Source: Stentor roeselii (taxonomy: Eukaryota > Ciliophora > Heterotrichea > Heterotrichida > Stentoridae). From it: 64,000 nt of DNA. The translations under genes were made by a program, and so were the position numbers. Positions 1 through 9,632 of this stretch are shown here, piece after piece (the first letter of the stretch is position 1; each line of letters starts with the position of its first letter). Below the pieces are notes generated by a model that saw only the letters and a list, made by a program, of their open reading frames with translations, ran no database searches and was not told the DNA's origin. The stretch spans positions 1 to 64,000 of the forward strand of contig RSEH01000029.1 in assembly GCA_006503475.1 (NCBI GenBank), written 5' to 3'.

Positions 1-810
1 TTAATCTTTGGATACATATATTTGGAAATTTGAGAGGATTATTAAGCAAACAGTGAATAATGCTCGAAAATCATGAAAATTTCACAAGTTGAATATAAAA
101 ATCATTTGATGTTAAGGGACTATATAAGACTGTAAATCGCTGTAAAATTAAATGATAAACATGATGGAGAATTTTAATATTTTCTTTTATCGAAAAAAAA
201 ATGCAGGCTATAGTCTCTGAGTACTTTTTAACTTACTACAATCATAGAAACAGTTCACATGAACTTATTTTATCAACATAATTATTAAATTGAATATTCT
301 AACCCCTAAAGTTAAATATTTAGATCCACATGTTCAAAAACAACCTCAAAAATATATAAAAATTAAAATAAAGCATATCCAAAATATAAATATGCTAGGT
401 GGAAAAAAAAACTGATAATTCATCAAAGATTCAAATGAAAATATTTGAAAAAGGAACTTCCGAACACTTGAGCATTCTTTAGCAGTGAAGAAGACAGCTT
501 ACTATATTTTATATGAACGGAAATTACTCTTCCGAAACTGATATGATTAAAAAGTAAAAATTGAAGAAAAAGTCGACGGGGAAAATAAGAAAATATAAAA
601 TTAGAGTTGAATAAGTTAGCAAAAATTATAAATTCCCAATTAAAAAAAATGAATTGAACTTCTCCACTGAGTACTTAAGGTGCATCAAGACAGGAGATAA
701 TTTTAATGTCCTGTAAAATATTATGAGAATAATCTAATGGATTTTCTTGAATGCAACAGAATAAAAGAAATAATAACCCTATTAATCTAATCAATGTTTT
801 CTTCGGAAAT
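1..810. other. AT-rich non-coding stretch with a possible gene remnant
   Basis: No credible long ORF is visible. The one suggestive element is at 675-794 on the minus strand: a 39-codon open stretch, lacking an ATG, that begins with a strongly hydrophobic leader (LIRLIGLLFLLFCC) followed by Cys-containing sequence. It lies 16 nt beyond the stop of the beta-helix gene and resembles the signal peptides of this locus, so it may be the remnant or first exon of another family member. Nothing else is recognised. Confidence 0.35.
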
Positions 811-3800
811 TTATTCTGAAATACTTTCATCGCTGGTATTCACTTTAATCAATGACCTTCCCGATAATCCTAAATAAGCAGGCATGCCTGCAATATTATT
901 TCCATAATCTGCAGAGTTATTTTCAATGACAGTATAATTCCCAATATTCGGCTTGAAGTTCAACCATCTGATTCCTCCTCCATTTCTCTTAGCAACATTA
1001 TGTTGAATATAAGTCCTTCCTAAAATATCAAAATTGCAACTGATGCAATCAGGTGCTTCGAAGTAAATCCCTCCACCATCTTCATCAACTTCATTATATA
1101 AAAAAATCGAATCATTCACAATTAGTTTCATATTCCTCAGACACATGCCTCCTCCATTTCTGAATGAAAAGTTGTTTTTGAAGACTGAATTATTTATGAG
1201 TACCCTGCCATTTGTTTTGCCTCCTGAAAAGTAGCTGGCTCCAAAATCTTTTCCTGAAATATTAGAAAAAATGCAGCTTGTAATGATAATTTTATTAAGA
1301 TCCTCACTATAAAGTCCTGAGATATTAGTTTCAAGATTGCTGATATTTACGTAATCAAGGGTCATATTTCCTCTTGAAATAAACAGAGAAAATTGTTGGC
1401 TTAATGATTTTGATTTCGAGTTGATGAAACTTGAGTTTTTCAATAAAACTTCACTTTCTGAAAGATGCAAATCAGACCCTTCTAAAGCACCGTTTCCTTC
1501 AAAGATAGAATCAATTATTCTAGTTGGAGTTTTCGTTAATTTTATAGCTCCTCCCTTGTTACTTGAAGTATTATTTTTGAATATGGAACCAGATATATAT
1601 AGGCCTATACACTCATCTACTGTTAGAATGCCGCCAGTAATTTCAGAGTGGCCATTAAAAAACTGAGAATTTATTAGAGTTAGATTTCCATATAAAGCTG
1701 AATATATTAAAGAGCCAATCGGCTTTTCTTTGTTAACAGAAAATATTGTATTTTTTATGCATAAATCAGTTCCATAAGTCATTATTCCAGAAAAACTTGA
1801 TGTTTCTGCATAGTTATTTATATAAACTGAATCAATCATGTCTAATTTTGTATTTGTTAATTCTATTAATTTACTGTTAAATGATATATTGTCTCTAATG
1901 ATTGTTTTTTGAATAAGATTTCTTTTCATACCTGAAGAATCTATTTCAAATATAATGCCTTTTGATCCTGAATACAAATTATTGAAAATTTCAGTTTCAT
2001 TGAGAATTATAAAGCTTCCTCCACTTATACTGAATAAAGTTCCAAAATTATTGTAAATCTTGCAATAAGTGCATATAAAAGCTCCTTTATCTTGAGATTT
2101 TATCATATAATCCGTTAAATAATGAAAATTACCGTTTTTTATTTCAAGGGCTCCATTCAGTATTTCAGCCGTTGTGCTCATCCAGCTAACATTGAGTCCA
2201 TCAACAGTCAAATTAACTCCATCAACTTTCATAGTTCTCGCTAAGCCACTACCAAGATAAATAGAAATATTACTCACTAAGACATTTGAGGCCTTTAAAT
2301 AAATCTGATCTACATTTTTTCCTGTGAGTTGAAAAACAAAATCAGCTTTTGAGCTGTTCGCAATCACAAAGTCATCCAACTCAAGCTGGAGTCCTGAGCC
2401 TTGATATTCAGTTAAAATTCCAGGATAAAAAATAAATTCATTGTCAACAAACTTTACATCAGAAATCTTTAAAACTCCATTAGTATGAGAGTCGTAAATC
2501 ATGGAGATTGAATTTCTGTTATTGCTTCCTCTAATCTCTGATATCGAAGAGTCATTTATAGATAGTTTTTTAGATAAATATAGAAAAACTCCACGGGAAG
2601 CTGAAATTTCCTTGAAACTTACATTTCGGATATAAATGTTGTGAGCTTGTGACCCACTGAACGACTCGATCATAAAAAGTCCTGAGTCGCCACCAATCAC
2701 ATCTAAATCCTCAATCTTAGTATTTGTAATGTTTATTGTTGATTGAATATTACTAGAAACAATTAGCATTAAAAACCCAGAAGTTCCGTAGAAATTTTTA
2801 ATTGAGTTTGAAACGGTATCTTTCATAGTAAATAATTTGAAATCTGATACAGAAATCAAAGCTGAATTGTTAACAATAAAATTATATGATTCAAAATTGC
2901 TGATGTTGATTATCGAGCATCTGTAGAACTCGATGATGCTTCCTGCAGAATTATTGATCTGAGTCATGTAAATACTTTGAATTTTAATCGGGCAGGCGAT
3001 AGTGCTAAATGATAATAAACTAGCTGCGATATTAGAGGAATTGATATTAAAAAAACTTGCTGAACTTAAATTCAAACTTCCAGTGATTGACTCAAAGATT
3101 AGACCTGAATAAGGAGAATCACTTGAACAGTGACTTTTTTCAATTAAAATTTCCTCAAAGTTCACATTGTATGATTCAATGACCTTTATTGAGCCAGAGC
3201 ATTTTAAATCCCCAATTTGGTCTGATCTTGGGGTAATTGATAAATATTTATCTTTTTTTTTGAAGTTGCTAATTATTAAGGATATTGTGTTTCGATTTCC
3301 ATCTAAAAGTTTATCTATTTTTATTTGCTTTACGCTAACATTTGGGCTTCCTTTGATGTAAATGACATATTCTCCGGTAGATACATTAAAAAAATTCATA
3401 CGATTTAATTCTAATGTTCTTCGAGGCAGATATTTTAAATTTTGATTTGAAGTAACCCTCACATAATCTCCAACTGTATCAGTTTTCTTTAATATTCCAT
3501 TATAAATCAAAGAAATTATAGATGACCCAGCTGAACTGACTGATTTGAACGAATTATCAACAATTTTTATATTTTGAGAAATTGTATCAGAAATAAGTCT
3601 TATAAAATAAGTAGATGTGTAAATACTTTCAAAATTCGAATTAGATAATTGAAAATAAATCTGTTTAAACTGAAGAATGTCAAGTTCTGAAATGTAGATA
3701 AAATCATCGTAGGCCATGCCTGATGCATCAAAATCAATCAAAGAGTTGAGATACATATTACTGAACGTGCAGTTATCAATAAAAAACTTTACAGTAATTT

Positions 3801-5076
3801 TATTGACTCTGATTAATGCAGAATTAAGAAGTGATTCAGTGCTACTATACGCCAGATTAAAATTAAATTCAACTCCCGTAATTTGGACAGTAGTTATACT
3901 CGTGGCTTTTAAAAATCCTCCAGTCTTCAAATCATCATTAATATTATAGCCCGAGTTTAAGTCTTCAATTCTGCCTTCATTAAAAACGAAGTCAACATAA
4001 TCATCAATATGTAACACTTCAATAACCACTCCATAGCTACTTGCTTGCATTTTAAAGAAATTCACATTTTGAAGTAGTAAATTGCGAGAAGACTGAATAA
4101 ATGCCTTGAACTGATTGCGAAAGTTTCTGAAGGTGACATTTTTTAAAGTTGCGACTCCGTTAAACTGGAAGAAAATATATTCTTTGTATCTAAAGCATTC
4201 GTACATTTTGATATAAGCAGTTAAAAAAAGCTCTTCTCTTATAATTTCGTTTTTATCTGTGTAAATAAATTCATTGTAGTATTCATAGCTTAAAACATGA
4301 AAGCTCGGACAATATTCATCATACCCATCTTCGCTAAGTTCGCTGTTAGTTTCCTTTAAAATATTTATTCCGTTAAACTCCAGGTTCTTTAAAGTGATTT
4401 CTTTTCCTGCCCATTTAATAGGAAGATAGTCTAAAGTCTGGTAATTTTCTTGAGACCAAAAAATAACTGGAGGGTTTTGAGGATCAAAGGCTTCAATAGT
4501 GAGTGTTTCAAGACCCTCTGAATTCAAAGGACCATTTTTGCTATCATTTAAAAAAAGTTTATCGCACTGATAAATAAAATTCCCTGGATAAAGAATAATT
4601 CGAGTATTTGTGCTAGAAACCGTCCGAAGCGCTTGATATAAAGAAAGGAATGGGTTTTCCTTGGACCCGTCTCCTGAAAGTATCGGCTGGACACTTGAAT
4701 TCACATAGATTTCAGTTATAGGAGGGTAAACGTTCCAAGGATCTTGTTCACACCAAATGAAAGTTGAGGAGTCTATAGAAAATAAATCTGTCAGGTTCTT
4801 GATCTCAGAATACTTTTCGGGACATGAGGTCAAAGTGTATACGCATTCACGGTCGACAAAAACACCATCACATATTCCGCATGATTCATTTGAGGATCTT
4901 AAACAGTTTTGTATGTCGTTGTTACTGCGACCCATGCACCATAGTGCCTCTTTTGAGTAGCATGGAGAAGTTATATCGCATTTTTCACCATCTAGAGAGT
5001 CGTATTTTTGAAGATCGGAAATGCTACAGCCTTCTGGAAGGTTCTCTACATTGAAAAAAAGTAAAGTCAAAAGCAA
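811..5076 (-). CDS. Large secreted/surface parallel beta-helix (pectin-lyase-fold) protein
   Basis: The open frame encodes about 1,420 residues. It starts with a hydrophobic leader and a Cys-rich segment (roughly residues 15-110), followed by a long array of short repeated motifs of the type 'I.I.N..F..N.S...GG.I...' that is typical of right-handed parallel beta-helix proteins. The C-terminal part (about 1130-1400) has 'KNNTSSNKGGAI', 'FRNGGGMCL' and 'DEDGGGIYF' rungs. Many N-glycosylation sequons suggest an extracellular location. No ATG lies at the 5' end of this frame: it opens just after a TAA at 5086-5088, inside the end of the upstream LNR ORF, 53 nt of which it overlaps. A one-base (+1) shift at a T7 run would fuse the two into one LNR/beta-helix protein, an architecture I recall from ciliate surface proteins. 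No C-terminal membrane helix is visible. Function unknown; adhesion or glycan binding is only a guess. Confidence 0.75.
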   Translation of the reverse strand: MLLTLLFFNVENLPEGCSISDLQKYDSLDGEKCDITSPCYSKEALWCMGRSNNDIQNCLRSSNESCGICDGVFVDRECVYTLTSCPEKYSEIKNLTDLFSIDSSTFIWCEQDPWNVYPPITEIYVNSSVQPILSGDGSKENPFLSLYQALRTVSSTNTRIILYPGNFIYQCDKLFLNDSKNGPLNSEGLETLTIEAFDPQNPPVIFWSQENYQTLDYLPIKWAGKEITLKNLEFNGINILKETNSELSEDGYDEYCPSFHVLSYEYYNEFIYTDKNEIIREELFLTAYIKMYECFRYKEYIFFQFNGVATLKNVTFRNFRNQFKAFIQSSRNLLLQNVNFFKMQASSYGVVIEVLHIDDYVDFVFNEGRIEDLNSGYNINDDLKTGGFLKATSITTVQITGVEFNFNLAYSSTESLLNSALIRVNKITVKFFIDNCTFSNMYLNSLIDFDASGMAYDDFIYISELDILQFKQIYFQLSNSNFESIYTSTYFIRLISDTISQNIKIVDNSFKSVSSAGSSIISLIYNGILKKTDTVGDYVRVTSNQNLKYLPRRTLELNRMNFFNVSTGEYVIYIKGSPNVSVKQIKIDKLLDGNRNTISLIISNFKKKDKYLSITPRSDQIGDLKCSGSIKVIESYNVNFEEILIEKSHCSSDSPYSGLIFESITGSLNLSSASFFNINSSNIAASLLSFSTIACPIKIQSIYMTQINNSAGSIIEFYRCSIINISNFESYNFIVNNSALISVSDFKLFTMKDTVSNSIKNFYGTSGFLMLIVSSNIQSTINITNTKIEDLDVIGGDSGLFMIESFSGSQAHNIYIRNVSFKEISASRGVFLYLSKKLSINDSSISEIRGSNNRNSISMIYDSHTNGVLKISDVKFVDNEFIFYPGILTEYQGSGLQLELDDFVIANSSKADFVFQLTGKNVDQIYLKASNVLVSNISIYLGSGLARTMKVDGVNLTVDGLNVSWMSTTAEILNGALEIKNGNFHYLTDYMIKSQDKGAFICTYCKIYNNFGTLFSISGGSFIILNETEIFNNLYSGSKGIIFEIDSSGMKRNLIQKTIIRDNISFNSKLIELTNTKLDMIDSVYINNYAETSSFSGIMTYGTDLCIKNTIFSVNKEKPIGSLIYSALYGNLTLINSQFFNGHSEITGGILTVDECIGLYISGSIFKNNTSSNKGGAIKLTKTPTRIIDSIFEGNGALEGSDLHLSESEVLLKNSSFINSKSKSLSQQFSLFISRGNMTLDYVNISNLETNISGLYSEDLNKIIITSCIFSNISGKDFGASYFSGGKTNGRVLINNSVFKNNFSFRNGGGMCLRNMKLIVNDSIFLYNEVDEDGGGIYFEAPDCISCNFDILGRTYIQHNVAKRNGGGIRWLNFKPNIGNYTVIENNSADYGNNIAGMPAYLGLSGRSLIKVNTSDESISE

Positions 5077-6061
5077 GAAAGATGCTTAATATTTTTGATC
5101 TTCTTGTGAAATTATCAGGTTGGTCTTGAATGTTATACCAACACCCAGGCAAGTAGCAATCTTCAACATTTTGTATTTCAGCATACGTAATAAAATAATT
5201 CCCTTTTAAATACATATTACAGAATGCAGAACACTCACAATCTCCACGATCAAATTTGCACTCAAACGTTAAGCATTGTTCATCACAATATGTATTCCAA
5301 AGCATGCTAACATAACACCCAGGTGCACATTGGTAATCAACACAAGTAAAATCCTTATAATTACACTGCAAATTATTGCAAGGGTCAGACTCTCCTCGAC
5401 AATCCGCGATCATTTCCTGATAAGTGCATCCAGGAGAGCAGTCACAGTCCCCTCCATCATATCCACACAACTCAGTATAGCATTTTTTATCGCAGTTCCC
5501 ATCAGCGACCTGCGACCTTAAGCAACCTTTGTCACAGTAATCAAAACAAGGATTTCCAATAATGTCTTCACACAATTCATTTCTGCAGAAGTCATTTTCG
5601 CAATTTTCTTTTGAAATATCAGTCTTTCCACATCCATCGACACAAAAGTTGCACTCTGCAGCGTCGTATTCGCAGTTTGAAGTGTAACAAGGGCCGTCTC
5701 TGTCACACTTCTGGTTTAAAAGTTCTTCCTCGAAGCACCCATGCGCACATACCCCGCAGAGGCCAAGGTCATATGCGCAGTCTTTGTTGTTGCAGACCTG
5801 GTCGCAACGGTCGTTGGTTAGAAGGTCCATTGTGCAGCCTCTGGACATGCAGAAAACAAAACAATCAGATGCGCTGAATAGCTCGGAATTGGAAAGATCA
5901 TCTGAATCTGCATATGAATCGAAATTACAGAGAATGTTGTTGCATAGAGGATTACAATCATTGTCTCCTAGATTTTTTTTTGAGCAAGAAGGAAACGGGC
6001 AATTAAATCCACTCTTGGTTTTATGGAAGACAGAGATGAAGAATGCCAGGCTTAACAACAT
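5024..6061 (-). CDS. Secreted LNR (Lin-12/Notch repeat)-like Cys-rich protein, probably 5' part of the beta-helix gene
   Basis: The ATG at 6061 opens a 345-residue frame. It has a signal peptide (MLLSLAFFISVF) followed by about seven repeats of the form C-x(3)-C-x(5-8)-N/D-x-x-C-D-x-x-C-x(3-4)-C-x-F/Y-D-x-x-D-C. This matches the Ca-binding, disulfide-bonded Lin-12/Notch repeat. The last 40 residues leave the repeat pattern and turn hydrophobic (ILSIFLAFDFTFF). The frame stops at 5024, already inside the next ORF. No GT dinucleotide occurs on the minus strand between about 5056 and 5128, so the 15-16 nt introns used elsewhere cannot restore the frame. It is either the N-terminal half of a single LNR/beta-helix protein broken by a homopolymer error or frameshift, or a separate short gene with a scrambled 3' end. 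Confidence 0.75.
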   Translation of the reverse strand: MLLSLAFFISVFHKTKSGFNCPFPSCSKKNLGDNDCNPLCNNILCNFDSYADSDDLSNSELFSASDCFVFCMSRGCTMDLLTNDRCDQVCNNKDCAYDLGLCGVCAHGCFEEELLNQKCDRDGPCYTSNCEYDAAECNFCVDGCGKTDISKENCENDFCRNELCEDIIGNPCFDYCDKGCLRSQVADGNCDKKCYTELCGYDGGDCDCSPGCTYQEMIADCRGESDPCNNLQCNYKDFTCVDYQCAPGCYVSMLWNTYCDEQCLTFECKFDRGDCECSAFCNMYLKGNYFITYAEIQNVEDCYLPGCWYNIQDQPDNFTRRSKILSIFLAFDFTFFQCREPSRRL

Positions 6062-7485
6062 TTATTAAAGATTTATAAGTGCTTGGAGTTTAGTAGTTAT
6101 ATGAAAAAACTTGATCATCATCTATTAATCAGTATTTCAGATATCTTTATTTATGATATGCCTAAATCTTGCAGATGACATAAAATTACTTTGCTGTAAT
6201 TATTTGATTGGATTTGTTAGAATCCTAATTCTTAATCCCTAACAACTAGATTAACCTTGAGAAAGATTAGAAGATAGCACCTGGTTATAATTTATTTCGA
6301 TATTTAATGTTTTTGAGAGTGAATTTTCCTTTAAATTAAGATTTATTTAAATATTTTAGTAAAAAATACATTAAATTTAAAGTCATGCCTCAAAAACTGA
6401 TTGATTTATTACAGAAATTCAGACAATTGAATCAGGTTTACGATTTATGAAAGACAGATCTCGAGAACTGTAAAATGTTATTATTTAATAATTTATAGTA
6501 AGAAATTGAAATCATAAGGTTTTTGAAATTTAATGATTTAGGGTAATTCAAATAATTTTGGTATTCGAACTTAATTAGACTGTACCAGCACTTATCGTAT
6601 ATTAGATTTATTGTTATAAGAAATTTTTTCTTTTATTCAACAATATCAGATTGATAATAATCTCTTTATAGTTATTGAAACATACCTAAATCTACTCCTA
6701 TTCCTAATCCATGCTATCTAACTGAGACCGATATATTTGTAATTGAATAAAGACTCATTAGAACCATGAACCAATAAGGTAATTCTGAATTATTCAAGCA
6801 GTTTATGAACTAAATGAAAACGATGGCGTGTAAAGGATTTTCCAGTATCTTATAATTAACTTAGAAACTGAGTGCAAAAGATATTCATTTCCCTTATTAA
6901 GTGTGAATATTTATGATCAGCTTGATTTTCATCAAACTTGCAGATAATTTAAGATGATATAGATTTCATTTATTAGATACTTTTAGGTGAAAATCAGCTG
7001 AGTTTTATAAATTGATTCATCAGATTACTATTAAAGTATTTTTAAACTAAAAGCGTTGAATTTTAGGGTGATATTATTCATTTCTAAAATTTTGGTGAAA
7101 TTTTTTGAAAGAAGTCTTGTCAAATTTAGTATTAAGTATTGATTTTAATGAAAATTGCTTCATATATTTTTCTCTTCTTACTAATGTTAAATCCAATTGA
7201 GTGTTTATTTCTTAACTGATTTAATAACTTTGAAAAGTATATATTAATCTTGAGATTCTATCAGAGAAAATATTTAGAAATTTATCAAGCCTTGGAAATA
7301 TTTTTATTCGATGCTAAGAGGAATAAATACTATAATCAATCGAGACAAGCTCATAATCAAGATTAGTTTCCAGATCAGAAATGATCAGGATTTTTAGTGT
7401 TACTGTTATTTCAGAGTAACATCTAATACCTGATGAGTTAATTATCTTTAACTCGTAATCAAAAGATTAGAAAATATAAAACAAT
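6062..7485. other. AT-rich intergenic region
   Basis: This 1.4-kb spacer separates the start of the LNR gene (minus) from the start of the GNAT gene (plus), so it must hold the promoters of two divergent genes. I see no ORF, repeat array or structured RNA. A single copy of CCCTAACA near 6237 is not an array and is not treated as telomeric. Confidence 0.6.
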
Positions 7486-8166
7486 ATGACTGATCTTGAA
7501 CTCTCTGAAGAAATTCTCGAAAGATCTAAATCACTACCTACTGAACTCAGTCCAATGACATTAGTAGGAAAAAAGATTACTTTAAGACCTTTGAATAAAG
7601 AGAAAGATTTAGAGATTCTCTATAATTATTCAAAGGGATCTGCTAGAAAATTCAAAAATGAAGAGTTTCCCGCATACGACCCTGAAATTATTTGGCAATA
7701 CGTATCATATAGTCCATTTAGCTCTATTGAAGAATTCGAAAATTGCATCGATACTCTTTTAGCACGTCCAAGAAGCCTAATGTTTTCAATTTACAGCAAC
7801 AGTGAAAACATTCCTATAGGGTCTATTTCGCTAAAAAACAATTATCCGGAGCATCTAAAAATTGATATCGGTTCAGTCTGGATGTCTGGAGCAGTTCGCA
7901 GGACAGGAGTTTGCAGTGAAGCCTACTTTTTATTATTAGATCACGTGTTTAAACTGAGTTATCGAAGAGTTGAAATGATGTGCACTACTCTTAATATTCC
8001 TTGTTACCAGTTTGCATTAAAAATCGGCTTTACTGTTGATCGCGTTGAGGAGTTTTGGGGAGTCATGAAAAAAGCTTTTTATGAATGCGTTTGGTTCAGA
8101 ATTTTAGATTTCGAATGGAATCAAGGAATCCGAATGAAACTTTTTGAAGAAATTTCAAGAGAATAA
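7486..8166 (+). CDS. GNAT-family (RimJ/RimL-type) N-acetyltransferase
   Basis: The 226-residue protein has the layout of RimJ/RimL-like GNATs. It opens with a beta-strand 'LVGKKITLRPLNKEKDLEILYNY' (about 27-49), then a helical insert, then the core strands 'SLMFSIYSNSENIPIGSISL' and 'KIDIGSVWMSGAVRRTGVCSEAYFLLL' (about 128-154). In the latter, the RRTGVCSEA segment corresponds to the acetyl-CoA pyrophosphate-binding loop (Q/R-x-x-G-x-G/A), although the second Gly is replaced. The Tyr/Trp-rich C-terminus fits the last GNAT strands. The acceptor substrate cannot be read from sequence; this subfamily acetylates protein N-termini or small amines. A clear paralogue lies at 40355-41041 (minus) and shares the 'EFPAYDPEIIWQY' and 'RPRSLMFSIY' segments. 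No intron is needed. Confidence 0.8.
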   Translation: MTDLELSEEILERSKSLPTELSPMTLVGKKITLRPLNKEKDLEILYNYSKGSARKFKNEEFPAYDPEIIWQYVSYSPFSSIEEFENCIDTLLARPRSLMFSIYSNSENIPIGSISLKNNYPEHLKIDIGSVWMSGAVRRTGVCSEAYFLLLDHVFKLSYRRVEMMCTTLNIPCYQFALKIGFTVDRVEEFWGVMKKAFYECVWFRILDFEWNQGIRMKLFEEISRE

Positions 8167-9632
8167 ATAGATTATAGGAATATTTAGATTTATGACTTCA
8201 TTGAAATTATCATTTCTTATTGAATATTAACGTTTTTCATAAAGCCATGGAAAGAATTTTTCAATTCTCTGAGGATAAGAATGATGTGAATATTTTTTAG
8301 AATTTAAATAAGTAGTTGATTTCATATTTTTTTTACTGAAAAATGATTAAGGCTTTTTGTTTTAACTACTTCTTAAAGGATCTGGTAATGAAGAATGTTT
8401 TACTCTTGGAAAATTTTAAATTTCTCTTTGGTAAGAAGAAATTGAAATTTTTAGGTGTTGAAATTTTTGGGAATATCTTATTTACTATTAAGGAGAACGG
8501 TTTTAAATAGAATACATAAGAAAGTTGAGTATATGAAGATTATTAGAAATTTTTGATAATGTTAAGCAATTGATGTATCAATTTACCAATAAAGATATTA
8601 AAGCATGATATTAATACATGAAATAAAAAAATTGTACAACTTTTATTGCTTATTTAGAAGATGCCAGGTCTCTATTGTATGAGTTTAATCACTATAGTTC
8701 ATACTAATCTTGAGAAACCAGAACAATCAAGCCGCTATCTCTAGATTAGTCGATGATTACCTAAGATTTATTATTTTCAATCAAAATTATCAAATATTTC
8801 AAGCTTTTAAGTCAATAAACTTGCTAAGAACAGAAACTAAACATAATTCACCTTTTAGAATAATCTAATATAAGTCTAATGAGAAAAGTTAGGACACTTT
8901 GAAAAAGAATGAATTTATAAAATTATATATGATCAGAGCATGCCTCATTTCTTCAGCTTTGAATATGCGATCTAATTGATTAAATATATATAATCAAATC
9001 CTTTCTAAAAACTTATGATTAATATAAAAACTTTGAAAAAAACATTACGATACCCATCAACTTAAAATCCGAAATAAATCATTCTTATACCAAATCAGGA
9101 CTCAAGAAACAAAATCATCCTCTAAATATTTCTTTTTGTAACTTTATCGTGTATGATTCCTTCGAAAATCAACACAAAGTCTTCTATATCCTTATTAAAA
9201 TTAACTCTCCAGTAAGAATAAATTAAAATATTAGTTCTAAAATGCCTGATATTCAAAGTTTTCGTGATCAGGGGATAGTGCTGGGATAGACAGTCCAAAA
9301 ACTGTAAAGATGATAAATATAATTATCGAAAGATCAACTCTTAAGATGTGTGCAATTATTTTAGATAAGGAAATACTTGAAAAAATAAGGTTTTTAGTTA
9401 ATTCTTAGATAATCTTAAGAATAATTTTTGAGATTTAGTGATTCTTTATGATCAGAAATTTTTAACTAGGGTTGGTATTTATAAGCTGATTTTAGAAGAT
9501 TATATATGGAACAATTTGTAAGCAAATATAGACATTTTTATATTAGAACAAATAATATATGTATTTTAGTAATATAATTATATATATTTTATTATATAAC
9601 CTATTAAAAACTAAGAATTATTTCCATATTAA
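8167..9632. other. AT-rich intergenic region
   Basis: No ORF of note on either strand. The last 100 bases before the PI-PLC gene are almost pure A/T with repeated TATATA stretches (9538-9600), a plausible core promoter for 9633. Nothing else is recognised. Confidence 0.55.

Noticed and set aside
5041-5076. 16-nt GTAGAGAACCTTCCAG intron joining the LNR and beta-helix ORFs
   Set aside because: It has the right length class for the frame, but splicing would create a TAA at the junction.
6234-6245. CCCTAACA telomere-like motif
   Set aside because: Only a single copy, inside ordinary AT-rich spacer; no array.
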